This document shows, piece by piece, positions 1 to 6,430 of a stretch of 16,149 nucleotides of DNA. The notes below the pieces were generated by a model. The model saw nothing but the letters and a program-made list of their open reading frames with translations, searched no databases and had not been told where the DNA came from. Numbering within the stretch: position 1 is the first letter of the stretch; each line of letters starts with the position of its first letter. Both the position numbers and the translations under genes were made by a program. Source of the DNA: JACQNR01 sp049515175 (GTDB taxonomy: Bacteria > Acidobacteriota > Terriglobia > UBA7540); assembly GCA_049515175.1 (NCBI GenBank), contig JBEKUI010000082.1:1-16149 (forward strand), read 5' to 3'.

Positions 1-269
1 GGCCTGCCCAAGGGCTTCCAACCCCTTGCCGAACGGCCCTTCACCCTCAACATAACTCGCTCCGAACACGAATTGAAAAAAGAAACCATCGTCAAATCGC
101 GTTTTTCAACAAACTGCTAGAAGAAGTTGTTAGGGTCGATACAGTCGTGGCCGCTGTTACATACTCTGATCTGACAGGGAAGCGCCGTTTTAGGAGTGTC
201 TTTATTTTCGAGTACCAGAGCTACCACGGGAAGGTTAAAGTCACCCCAAAGGAGAGACTTCAAATATAG
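1..269 (+). pseudogene. C-terminal part of an unrecognised protein gene, apparently frameshifted
   Basis: The gene enters from the left edge. Frame 1 reads protein-like sequence (begins GLPKGFQPLAERPF, later ELKKETIVKSRF) and stops at TAG 118-120. Frame 3 then reads equally protein-like sequence (FNKLLEEVVRVD, later FRSVFIFEYQSYHGKVKV) to TAG 267-269. The two halves join at the T run 102-106. With one more T they would form a continuous tail of about 89 residues, without a membrane segment. The upstream part of frame 3 and the downstream part of frame 1 do not look like protein, which favours a one-base deletion over two genes. The site lacks a classic X-XXY-YYZ slippery heptamer, so programmed frameshifting is less likely than a mutation or an assembly error. 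Family and function are not recognised. Confidence 0.45.
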
Positions 270-292
270 GCGAGGTGCTTTGGGCCGGCTGG

Positions 293-354
293 CGCGAGTG
301 GCGCACACATCGCGGGTGGCGCATACATGCCGTTCTGTGGCGTGTGTGCGATTA
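293..354 (+). repeat. REP-like palindromic repeat, copy 1, with a duplicated head
   Basis: The full copy spans 311-354: a head (CGCGGGTGGCG), a palindromic stem (GCATACATGCC paired with GGCGTGTGTGC), then a CGATTA tail. An extra head plus half-stem of 18 bases (293-310) lies directly upstream in tandem and differs at two positions. The same design occurs at 527-567, 971-1014, 15799-15840 and 15854-15897. Confidence 0.8.
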
Positions 355-430
355 ACGGAATGCTCTCCGCCACCTCGATGGAATAGGCAAACCATGATGC
401 GCCGGTGGAATCATCCAGAACGGTGGGCGG

Positions 431-458
431 CGCAGACCCGTCAGCTGACGGGTCTGCG
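431..458. repeat. 28-base perfect palindrome
   Basis: The two halves are exact reverse complements around the central AGCT at 443-446; the left half is CGCAGACCCGTCAG. Its core (CCGTCAGCTGACGG) is nearly identical to the palindromes at 1581-1596 and 9225-9252. No flanking gene explains it. It is probably an intergenic mobile palindrome rather than a terminator, since no T run follows. Confidence 0.75.
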
Positions 459-526
459 ATCCGCAATGCGTGACTTCCTTGAGATGTGTGCGTAGTGCAA
501 CAGCGCGGCATCCGCGGACGGACTGC

Positions 527-567
527 TCGAATCGCGGGCATCACAAAATCATGTCTGCGCAACCCGC
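527..567 (-). repeat. REP-like palindromic repeat, copy 2 (minus orientation, diverged)
   Basis: Read on the minus strand it has a GCGGGTTGCG head, then a GACAT...GATG-containing degenerate stem and a CGATTCGA tail. It aligns best with the copy at 15799-15840 (shared ACATCACAAA / GATGTCTGCG cores in opposite orientation). With copy 1 it forms an inverted pair about 170 bases apart. Confidence 0.6.
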
Positions 568-569
568 CG

Positions 570-670
570 AAAAAGGACAATGAGGCTAATACAACCTGAG
601 GAAGAAGATTAGAAGACCCAGCACAACAAGAGGGACAACAACAAAAAGGACAATGAGACTAATACAGCTG
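570..670. repeat. 28-base direct repeat, 73 bases start to start
   Basis: Copies lie at 570-597 and 643-670. Both read AAAAAGGACAATGAG followed by a near-identical CTAATACA tail. The offset of 73 is not a multiple of three. The second copy (643-670) therefore codes for the last membrane helix of the minus-strand small protein, while the first supplies its final codons and stop in another frame. This suggests a local duplication remodelled the 3' end of that gene. Confidence 0.7.
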
Positions 671-870
671 TACTGAACTTCCGGATGTTCGGTGGACGAT
701 ACTAATTTGCTCTGTGGATTTGGATGCTGATAGGGATTGGATAAACCGGTAGGTTTGAGGATGGCATATATCACGCATAACCCTAAGACTCCAAGAATCA
801 CTCCACCCGCAATAGCAAGCATGTTGTTCACAGCTTCGAAAGGGTAAACCTCTAATAGGAGTGTCGTCAA
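586..870 (-). CDS. Small two-helix membrane protein, unknown function
   Basis: The product has up to 94 residues. One hydrophobic helix lies at about residues 17-38 (AIAGGVILGVLGLCVIYAIL). A polar loop rich in Pro, Asn and Gln follows, then a second helix fills the C-terminus (about 68-94). The first codon of the longest frame is TTG at 870, with AGGA directly against it and hence no proper spacing. GTG 831 or ATG 822 are possible starts but also lack a clear Shine-Dalgarno sequence. The gene is visibly AT-richer than the metabolic genes and sits among repeats, so it may be horizontally acquired. No family is recognised; real coding is supported mainly by the helix-loop-helix pattern. Confidence 0.45.
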   Translation of the reverse strand: MTTLLLEVYPFEAVNNMLAIAGGVILGVLGLCVIYAILKPTGLSNPYQHPNPQSKLVSSTEHPEVQYSCISLIVLFVVVPLVVLGLLIFFLRLY

Positions 871-893
871 TCCTTATGACCTGAGTGTGTCAA

Positions 894-940
894 AGCTCTT
901 TAGAAATTTCCCCTTGGTTAGCTCTTTAGAAGTGTCCCCG
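894..940. repeat. Paired AGCTCTTTAGAA...TCCCC repeats, possible insertion-sequence end remnant
   Basis: AGCTCTTTAGAAATTTCCCC (894-913) is repeated 26 bases on as AGCTCTTTAGAAGTGTCCCC (920-939). Multiple short repeats ending in TGTCCCC resemble the multi-repeat termini of IS21-type elements. No transposase or second end is visible, so this identification is weak. Confidence 0.35.
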
Positions 941-970
941 TTTTCTTTTGCTTTTGGTCCTTATTTTTGT

Positions 971-1014
971 CGCGGGTGGCGCATACATGCCGTTCTGTGG
1001 CATGTGTGCGATTA
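971..1014 (+). repeat. REP-like palindromic repeat, copy 3
   Basis: The first 30 bases are identical to 311-340, including the CGCGGGTGGCG head. The stem GCATACATGCC pairs with GGCATGTGTGC and the tail is CGATTA. It ends about 20 bases before the start of the four-helix membrane protein gene, so it would be transcribed in that gene's leader if the promoter lies upstream. Confidence 0.85.
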
Positions 1015-1035
1015 GGGAACGGAGGGAATGCGTCC

Positions 1036-1461
1036 ATGAACCGGCATTTGTCGGGAGCGTACGTGCTGGGGACGATTGAGCTGCTGCTGGGGTGCCCGAT
1101 GGCCTTTGGCGGCTGGCAGCTCGGCGTGCAAGTCTATCGCCACCCGAATCCACGGGCTGATGATTTCCTGGCAGCCTCGGCCCTGGCCTTCGCCGGCGTG
1201 GCCATCCTGGTGGCGGCGAGCGCGACCCTGCTGCACGCCTTTCTGCCCTTCGGCGTCGTCCGCGGCGCGCACATCGCGGCGGCGACTTCGGAAGTCTGGA
1301 TGGTTCTGGCCGGAGTGGGCATCATCATGGTGGGTCGCGAGCATGGAGGGGATTGGCCTGGCTTTACGATTCTGGGCGGGTCGGTTTTTTCGGCCGCCGG
1401 AATTCTGCTCCTTTTGTTTTCGTTTTTCGGACTTCGGTATCTTCGGCGCCTGCGCGGGTAA
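1036..1461 (+). CDS. Four-helix integral membrane protein, unknown function
   Basis: The product has 141 residues. The start is ATG 1036, preceded by GGAGGG at 1021-1026 with 9-base spacing. The longer open frame upstream only translates the REP-like repeat and is not credible. Hydrophobic segments lie at about residues 8-28, 40-65, 74-96 and 106-130, with short polar loops and a basic C-terminal tail (RYLRRLRG) that would favour the cytoplasm. No catalytic motif or known domain is visible. The gene is high-GC like the core genes. A repeat-filled gap of 420 bases separates it from pgsA, which has its own promoter, so the two are probably not one operon. Confidence 0.65.
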   Translation: MNRHLSGAYVLGTIELLLGCPMAFGGWQLGVQVYRHPNPRADDFLAASALAFAGVAILVAASATLLHAFLPFGVVRGAHIAAATSEVWMVLAGVGIIMVGREHGGDWPGFTILGGSVFSAAGILLLLFSFFGLRYLRRLRG

Positions 1462-1480
1462 CTGGCGTGAAACCGAACTG

Positions 1481-1531
1481 CAGATTCTTCGCGGAGTTTA
1501 CCCTGAGCGAAGCGAATGGGCTCAGAATGAC
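1481..1531. repeat. Partial MITE-like element (right half), GTCATCCTGAG family
   Basis: GATTCTTCGCGGAGTTTACC followed by CTGAGCGAAGCGAATGGG and CTCAGAATGAC matches the right half of the element at 13991-14108 with only a few differences. The left terminal repeat is absent here, so this copy is truncated. Confidence 0.75.
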
Positions 1532-1535
1532 AATC

Positions 1536-1729
1536 GGGGCGCAGCGGGCGATTGCCGCGCGGGTGGCGGGGAGGGCGCAGCCCGTCGGCTGACGGGCGCC
1601 CCTACGGAGTGCGCTCTGTGGACGAGGGGTCGGCGCTGGCCACGAAGGGGAGAACATCGTGGGCCCCCCGCTCCCCCGCTTTCGCGGAGGACAAGTTCCG
1701 CGGGGGCGACGACCCAAGTGCTGCGCCCC
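1536..1729. repeat. Possible 194-base composite repeat with perfect 10-base inverted ends
   Basis: GGGGCGCAGC at 1536-1545 is the exact reverse complement of GCTGCGCCCC at 1720-1729. Between them are the REP-type head CGCGGGTGGCG (1558-1568) and a bulged hairpin: GGGCG 1573-1577 with CGCCC 1597-1601, enclosing CCCGTC-GGCT-GACGGG. A further hairpin follows (CGCGGA near 1684 with TCCGCG near 1697). There is no coding potential. It may be a non-autonomous element assembled from several smaller palindromes, or a chance arrangement of those palindromes. Confidence 0.4.
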
Positions 1730-1753
1730 TACGCTCTCTTGGGTCGCGCCGCG

Positions 1754-1782
1754 TTGACACTCCTGGGGGCGTCCGCTATAGT
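1754..1782 (+). promoter_or_regulatory. Sigma-70-type promoter for pgsA
   Basis: TTGACA (1754-1759), a 17-base spacer and TATAGT (1777-1782) form a near-consensus promoter. It points at pgsA, whose ATG lies about 95 bases beyond the expected transcription start. It sits just after the repeat-rich segment, so the pgsA-AMMECR1 pair likely forms its own transcription unit. Confidence 0.75.
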
Positions 1783-1883
1783 GGCCGAGAGGCGCGGGTT
1801 TACAACCTCCAGTTGCTATCCGGCGAACGGCGCGACCGATTTCCTTCCGCATCGAACCCGCTGCGGGACAGGCTCGAAGGGCA

Positions 1884-2498
1884 ATGAATCTTCCCATTTC
1901 GCTCACACTCCTGCGGATTTTCTTCGTGCCCCTGCTGGTGGTGCTGCTGCTCACCAAGGGCGAGAACATGGACCTGTGGGCGGTGGGAGTGTTCCTGCTG
2001 GCGGCGGTGACCGACCTGCTGGACGGCTACCTGGCGCGCAAGCGCGGCCAGATCACCACGCTCGGCATGCTGCTCGATCCCATCGCCGACAAGCTGCTCA
2101 CCTCCGCCGCCTTCATCTCGCTCGTCGAACTCAATATGATTCCCGCCTGGATGGTGGTGATCATCGTGGGGCGGGAATTCGCCGTCTCCGGCCTGCGCGC
2201 CATTGCCAGCGCCGAAGGCTTTGCCATCGAGGCTTCGGAGCTGGGCAAGACGAAGATGGTCTTTCAAGTGGTGGCCATCAGCGTCATCGTGCTGGAGCGC
2301 CGCCATGCAGTGCTGCATCCCCTGGGCGAACTGCTCCTCTGGGTGGTGGTGGTGTTTGCGCTGGCCTCGGCGGTGCAGTACTTCTGGGATTTCTGGAAGA
2401 AGCTCGACACGCGAGTCAAGCAGCGCCCAAGCCGCCGGCTGGTCATCCTCCGCGTCGGCAAGAAGCAGGAGGAAGAAAAAGATGTTCCTGCTCAGTGA
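1884..2498 (+). CDS. pgsA: CDP-diacylglycerol--glycerol-3-phosphate 3-phosphatidyltransferase
   Basis: The product has 204 residues, normal for the family. It makes phosphatidylglycerophosphate from CDP-diacylglycerol and glycerol-3-phosphate in the inner membrane, the committed step to phosphatidylglycerol and cardiolipin. The complete CDP-alcohol phosphatidyltransferase motif is visible: D44-x2-D47-G48-x2-A51-R52-x8-G61-x3-D65-x3-D69. Hydrophobic helices surround it (about residues 8-24, 31-48, 75-95, 122-138, 148-168). The C-terminal tail is basic and then acidic. ATG 1884 has a weak GAAGG upstream. The 3' end overlaps the AMMECR1 gene by 17 bases, implying cotranscription. PgsA is preferred over other CDP-alcohol transferases because of the N-terminal NLPISLTLLRI stretch and the length. 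Confidence 0.92.
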   Translation: MNLPISLTLLRIFFVPLLVVLLLTKGENMDLWAVGVFLLAAVTDLLDGYLARKRGQITTLGMLLDPIADKLLTSAAFISLVELNMIPAWMVVIIVGREFAVSGLRAIASAEGFAIEASELGKTKMVFQVVAISVIVLERRHAVLHPLGELLLWVVVVFALASAVQYFWDFWKKLDTRVKQRPSRRLVILRVGKKQEEEKDVPAQ

Positions 2499-3057
2499 GT
2501 CCGACCAGCAATTCCTCCTGCGGCTGGCCCGCCAGGCGGTGGAGGAGAGCGTCCGGCAGCACCCCCTGCCCGAGGTGGATGCTCCGGACGGGCCGCTGCG
2601 AGAGCATTGCGGCGCCTTCGTCAGCCTGCACAAGTCCGGCCAGCTGCGCGGCTGCATCGGATACATCGAATCGCTCAAGCCGCTCTACCAGACGGTGTGC
2701 GAGTGCGCCCAGGCTGCGGCGCTGCGCGACCCGCGCTTCGACCCCGTCGAGCCGGAAGAGCTTCCCTGCCTGCTCATTGAAGTTTCGGTCCTCTCGCCTA
2801 TGGAGGAAATCCGGCCGGAAGAGGTTGAGGTGGGGCGCCACGGCCTGCTGATTTCGCGGGGCTTTCAGCGCGGGCTGCTGCTGCCGCAGGTGGCGGTCGA
2901 GTGGAAATGGGACCGGCAGAAATTTCTGGCCGAAACCTGCCTGAAGGCGGGACTCGCGGCCGATGCCTGGAAGCACGGGGCGAAGATTCAAGCCTTCACA
3001 GCCCGGGTGTTCGCCGAACCACAGCCGGCCCGGCGCTCCCCTTCCCACGCGGCGTGA
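2482..3057 (+). CDS. amrA: AMMECR1-domain protein (AmmeMemoRadiSam system protein A)
   Basis: The product has 191 residues. The start is ATG 2482, with AGGAGGA at 2467-2473 and 8-base spacing, inside the pgsA 3' end; the longer open frame upstream is a shadow of pgsA. The hallmark LRGCIG motif is at residues 55-60 with Cys58, followed by AALRDPRFDPV (79-89) and an IEVSVLSP strand (99-106), all typical of AMMECR1. The family is conserved in bacteria, archaea and eukaryotes and is often linked to a MEMO-like protein and a radical SAM enzyme, but its biochemical role is unsettled. Neither partner is in this window. The last 15 or so residues are Pro/Ser-rich and low complexity. Confidence 0.88.
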   Translation: MFLLSESDQQFLLRLARQAVEESVRQHPLPEVDAPDGPLREHCGAFVSLHKSGQLRGCIGYIESLKPLYQTVCECAQAAALRDPRFDPVEPEELPCLLIEVSVLSPMEEIRPEEVEVGRHGLLISRGFQRGLLLPQVAVEWKWDRQKFLAETCLKAGLAADAWKHGAKIQAFTARVFAEPQPARRSPSHAA

Positions 3058-3078
3058 TTTCCCGGCCGCAAACAACGA

Positions 3079-3103
3079 AGGGCGGAGAAGCAGTCTCCGC
3101 CCT
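3079..3103. terminator. Hairpin between convergent genes
   Basis: A perfect 10-base stem (AGGGCGGAGA with TCTCCGCCCT) encloses a 5-base AGCAG loop, placed between AMMECR1 and the convergent secreted-protein gene. No clean T run follows on either strand, so it is either an imperfect bidirectional terminator or an RNA-stabilising hairpin. Confidence 0.6.
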
Positions 3104-3137
3104 GTGAACCTGTTTGAATCCGCCAGCCTCGCCGGCG

Positions 3138-3974
3138 CTACTCCTGCTCGACGCCGACCCCCAGCGTGATCTCACGCGCGCACTGCACGACCATGGCCAC
3201 CGAAGCCCGGTCCTCCGTGGAGAGGATAACCAGTTCGCCGATGTTCTCGCGCGGCGCTTCCGGCGGGACGGTGAGTCCCCCGCCCATGACTTCACGCGTG
3301 ATGTGGAAGATGCGGAACTTCTGGCCCGCGGCCACGCCGTCGCTCTGCCCCAGGCTGATGTGCACCAGGCCCTGGTTGCCCACGTAAACCTTGTTGTCGG
3401 TTGTTGCCGTAACCGCTCCGAGCAGTTTGCCATTGGAGGGGCCGAAGCGCTCCAGCCGGCCGCTGGGCGTGTACTGAGGCCCGGTGCGAACCGGACGCGC
3501 GACAGCCAGATCCCCGCTCGCAATGGGCGTACATGCGAAGGTCACCTCAGCCACGGCGCCGTGCGGCGTCACCGTGGTCACCTTGACGCGCGCCACGTCT
3601 TCGTACCCTGTCCCCAGCGAAGCAAGGGAGCGACCCTGGCCCTCGTACCAACGAATCCGCATCAATTCCTTGGCCGGGCGGACAATCGAAAACTCATTCC
3701 CCGCCGCAGGGGTCGCGCCGGTGCGGCTGCGCAGATAGACGTAGTCGCCTTTGACCCAGTAGTGATACTCGGTGTGCAAGTCGTTGTCCGCGCCCTCAAA
3801 AACATAGAGGTCCTTCGAAAGCGGCGCGCCAGAAATGAAGCCCGAGCACGACATCTCAGACGCGGTCGCGACCGACATGCTCGCCGCAGGCATGGGCTCG
3901 GCCTGCTGACCGAATGCGGTGGCTACGGCGAGAAAAAAGAGTGATCCCACAAGACTTAAGGTTCTTGGACGCAC
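3138..3974 (-). CDS. Secreted protein, FlgT C-terminal-like / LysM-associated type, unknown function
   Basis: The product has 278 residues. The start is GTG 3974, with AGGAGG 6 bases upstream. A signal peptide covers about residues 1-22 (basic MRPR, hydrophobic LVGSLFFLAVATA, likely cleavage after AFG). The mature N-terminal part contains DLYVFEGADNDLHTEYHYW and a Tyr-rich DYVYLRS stretch. The C-terminal 70 residues have the pattern 'G...DGV.AGQ.F.I.......IGELVIL.....AS.A.VV...REI..G'. I associate that beta-rich pattern with FlgT-C-like domains of acidobacterial envelope proteins; the resemblance is by eye. It is monocistronic, with its own promoter (4058-4085), and convergent with AMMECR1. 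Export to the periplasm or outer membrane face is likely; no enzymatic motif is seen. Confidence 0.7.
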   Translation of the reverse strand: MRPRTLSLVGSLFFLAVATAFGQQAEPMPAASMSVATASEMSCSGFISGAPLSKDLYVFEGADNDLHTEYHYWVKGDYVYLRSRTGATPAAGNEFSIVRPAKELMRIRWYEGQGRSLASLGTGYEDVARVKVTTVTPHGAVAEVTFACTPIASGDLAVARPVRTGPQYTPSGRLERFGPSNGKLLGAVTATTDNKVYVGNQGLVHISLGQSDGVAAGQKFRIFHITREVMGGGLTVPPEAPRENIGELVILSTEDRASVAMVVQCAREITLGVGVEQE

Positions 3975-4057
3975 AGATTTCCTCCTGTCGATCCCAGGAC
4001 TGGCACGGGCACGCTAAGCCCACGAATGTGGCCGGCGGGCGCCCCCTCTACCCGCGA

Positions 4058-4085
4058 AGTGTAACAAAATGAATGCCAATGTCAA
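4058..4085 (-). promoter_or_regulatory. Promoter for the secreted protein gene
   Basis: On the minus strand, TTGACA (4085-4080), a 16-base spacer and TACACT (4063-4058) lie about 85 bases before GTG 3974. The -35 box is perfect and the -10 box matches the consensus at four positions. Confidence 0.55.
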
Positions 4086-4219
4086 GCTAAAGACGCGTTG
4101 GGGGGCAAGGGGGGGCCGCCGGGCCGTGGCTCCGTCCCCACGGACTCTTTTTGATGGGGTTGGCTTATCGCGCAGTTCCGCCAAGGGGATGGGTCGAACT
4201 CGGAGCCAGTTCCCTCCGC

Positions 4220-6391
4220 TTACTTCCGTTTTCCCGCCGGTTCGCTATCGCTTTCGGCACTGGGAGCAGCTTCCGGCGCGGGTTCGGGTTCTTCCTCGCG
4301 CACTTCGTGTTCGGGGGCGCGGCCGGTGAGGAAGGTCCACTTCAGAGGGTAAACATCGGGGTCGAAGATGACGGCGTAGAGGTGCCAGATGACGATGGCG
4401 GCGGTGGCAAGGATGGCTTCGTAGTAGTGGATGGCGGTCGAGACATCGATCCAGGTGGTGGAGAGATACTTGAGCACGAAATTGTGCGCCCAAAGAACGA
4501 TGCCGGTAAGCGCCATGACAATCGTTCCCCAGACGAGCGCCCAGTACTCGGCTTTCTCGGCGTAGTTGAACTTGGTGAAGGTGGGCATCTTGCGCCGGTA
4601 TCCGAGATTGTAGCCCGCGTAGGCGACGGCGTCGCGCAGGTCGCGCACCCGCGGCAGCATGTCGATCACCCACCGCCGCCCGCTCTTCCCGAAAAGCAGG
4701 TAGATCGCGTGATAGAGAGAGGCGGCAATCAACATCACGCCAGCGAAGCGGTGGATCCATCCCCGGATGGGATAGTTCCCTTCCCACTGCACGATGGGCG
4801 CGGCCCAGAAGCTCTCGGGGAATTTGAGCGCAAATCCGGTAACAACCAGGGTGATGAAACTGACGAGCAGCAGGACGTGCTGAATGCGTTCGCTGAACGT
4901 CAGGCGGAGCACCAGATGCGACGATCGGTACTCGGCGAGCCTGCGCCGCGCCTTGCGCCACCAGTCGAGCAGGTTGTGCAGGAACATGAATCCAAGGACC
5001 GTGGGGATCGTGAAGAGGTAAAACAGGCGGACGTAGTAAAGAATTCGATTCGTATCTCTGGCGCTGGGGACGATGTGGACGGAACCGATGGCGAATTTCG
5101 TTCCCGCGTCGGGGTGACACTTGCCGCACGTCTGCGGGAGATTTGCCTTGGCGATGGTCGAACGCGGATCGCTGGACGGCAGAATGTTGTGCACCCCGTG
5201 GCAGCTCGCGCAGTTGGCCACGGTCTTTGAGCCGGATTTGGCAGCGAGCCCATGGAAGCTGCTCTCGTAACTTGCGACGCGCCCGGCGGGCAGGTCCAGC
5301 CGCGCCGTCAGACGCGTGTCGCCGTGGCAGTGAGAGCACGTCACACTCGCGACGTTGGTGGCAGAAACCGGAGAGCCAGGGTCTGCGGGCCCCAGGATGC
5401 GGTGCTCCCCATGGCAGTCCGTGCAAGTGGGAGCCTCGTCCACCCCGGCCGCTACCGCTCGCCCATGGATGCTCTCGCGATAGACGGCAAAAACGGGCTC
5501 ATGGCACTTGGCGCAAGTCGCGCCCACGCGCGCCTTGGCAATGGGTGAGCGCGGGTCGGAAGCCGGTAGGATGTCGTGCACGCCGTGGCAGTCGTTGCAG
5601 ACCGCGGCTTTCAGGTTGCCCTGGCGAATCGCCTTGCCGTGCACGCTCGCCTCATAGGCCTCCACCGGCTTGGCGATGGCAAGCAGGTACTTCCGCGTGA
5701 ATTCCGGATTCGAGTGGCAGCGTCCGCAGGTCTCTGGCAGCCTGGCCTTGCTGACGGAGGAGTTGACGTCGCTCGCGGCAAGAGTCTTGTGCGCCGCGCC
5801 GTGACAGTCGTTGCACTTGGGCGCATCGCCGTTGCCGCGCCGTCCCTCGCGGCCATGCACGCTGGCAGCGAATTGCTTTACTTCCAACTCATGGCAGGTG
5901 GCGCAAAGCTGCGTGCCCCGCTGCTGCGGCTTCACGACATCGTGTGCGCTATGGCAGGAGATGCAGGCCTCGGAACTCTCCGGCCTCCCCAGCGCCGCGT
6001 GTACGCTTCTCGAGAGATCTGTCGATGCGTCAGGATGGCACGAGAGGCAGGACGCCGTTGCGGTTTTGGCCGTGTGGCCTTCCTTGGCGGCACCAGCGTG
6101 GCAGTCCACGCAGCCCAAACTGCCGTGGACGGTCTTCTTGAGGGTGTCACCATTGACCGTGATGTCTTTGCCTTTGGAGTTCGTGAGGCCACTGCCCGGA
6201 ACATGACAGGTGAGGCATTCTTCCCCAGCGTGCGCTACCGCGACGGCGATCAGCAGAGTAGCCGGCAGCATCAACACTTTCGCGAAAGTACCAATGTGGA
6301 CACAAAGTCCGCAACAAGACGGACCGTCGGCGGGGACCGCTGGTGGTAGCTTCGATTTCTGACGCTGCGGCATACAACACATCGGGAGCAC
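4220..6391 (-). CDS. 13-haem cytochrome c fused to a b-type cytochrome membrane domain (CbcL-like)
   Basis: The product has 723 residues at most. Thirteen CxxCH c-haem sites begin at residues 59, 94, 115, 143, 163, 193, 222, 265, 293, 323, 352, 394 and 422. The last eight form four di-haem modules sharing a 'G.H.IL..SDP.S.I.KA' linker. About five membrane helices follow (residues 450-690), with His residues typical of a cytochrome b561 / FdnI / HydC di-haem domain (for example ERIQH, GWIHRF, LYHAIYL, IWHLYAV). A Pro/Glu-rich cytoplasmic tail follows. Geobacter CbcL has the same c-plus-b design with fewer c-haems and takes electrons from menaquinol; I infer a similar role. The start is uncertain: GTG 6391, ATG 6382 or ATG 6373 give a long n-region, and ATG 6271 gives a signal peptide without basic residues. 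None has a good ribosome site. Confidence 0.85.
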   Translation of the reverse strand: MLPMCCMPQRQKSKLPPAVPADGPSCCGLCVHIGTFAKVLMLPATLLIAVAVAHAGEECLTCHVPGSGLTNSKGKDITVNGDTLKKTVHGSLGCVDCHAGAAKEGHTAKTATASCLSCHPDASTDLSRSVHAALGRPESSEACISCHSAHDVVKPQQRGTQLCATCHELEVKQFAASVHGREGRRGNGDAPKCNDCHGAAHKTLAASDVNSSVSKARLPETCGRCHSNPEFTRKYLLAIAKPVEAYEASVHGKAIRQGNLKAAVCNDCHGVHDILPASDPRSPIAKARVGATCAKCHEPVFAVYRESIHGRAVAAGVDEAPTCTDCHGEHRILGPADPGSPVSATNVASVTCSHCHGDTRLTARLDLPAGRVASYESSFHGLAAKSGSKTVANCASCHGVHNILPSSDPRSTIAKANLPQTCGKCHPDAGTKFAIGSVHIVPSARDTNRILYYVRLFYLFTIPTVLGFMFLHNLLDWWRKARRRLAEYRSSHLVLRLTFSERIQHVLLLVSFITLVVTGFALKFPESFWAAPIVQWEGNYPIRGWIHRFAGVMLIAASLYHAIYLLFGKSGRRWVIDMLPRVRDLRDAVAYAGYNLGYRRKMPTFTKFNYAEKAEYWALVWGTIVMALTGIVLWAHNFVLKYLSTTWIDVSTAIHYYEAILATAAIVIWHLYAVIFDPDVYPLKWTFLTGRAPEHEVREEEPEPAPEAAPSAESDSEPAGKRK

Positions 6392-6397
6392 TAAGTA

Positions 6398-6430
6398 CCG
6401 AGTATGTCGGACAATTCTGCCGACACTCGG
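6398..6430. promoter_or_regulatory. Palindromic candidate operator upstream of the cytochrome gene
   Basis: TGTCGG (6405-6410) and CCGACA (6420-6425) flank 9 bases. The palindrome extends outward to CCGAG and CTCGG with a 2-base bulge, so it could be a protein-binding site or a leader hairpin. It lies within 10-30 bases of the possible upstream starts of the multihaem cytochrome, which suits a repressor site. The regulator is unknown. Confidence 0.45.

Noticed and set aside
260..580. Minus-strand frame of 106 codons
   Set aside because: Part of it (IAHTPQNGMYAPP) is simply the translation of the REP-like repeat, and the rest has no protein-like pattern.
293..1014. CRISPR array suggested by repeated 40-base units
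   Set aside because: The copies are irregularly spaced, in both orientations, and also occur 15 kb away. There are no uniform spacers or cas genes.
1076..2851. A 591-codon plus-strand frame covering the membrane protein, pgsA and AMMECR1
   Set aside because: It crosses three genes and intergenic repeats in another frame, and its Trp/Arg/Ser-rich composition is typical of a shadow frame.
4124..4152. Plus-strand intrinsic terminator (CCGTGG hairpin followed by TTTTT)
   Set aside because: The shape is good, but no plus-strand gene ends upstream and its orientation is wrong for the cytochrome gene. It may still stop stray transcription.
4151..5230. A 359-codon plus-strand frame
   Set aside because: It is antisense to the b-type domain and haem region of the cytochrome, with no recognisable motifs.
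6276..6289. Perfect 14-base palindrome ACTTTCGCGAAAGT as an operator
   Set aside because: It falls inside the coding region if the cytochrome starts at 6373-6391. It would only be a leader site if the start were 6271, which lacks a basic signal-peptide n-region and a ribosome site.
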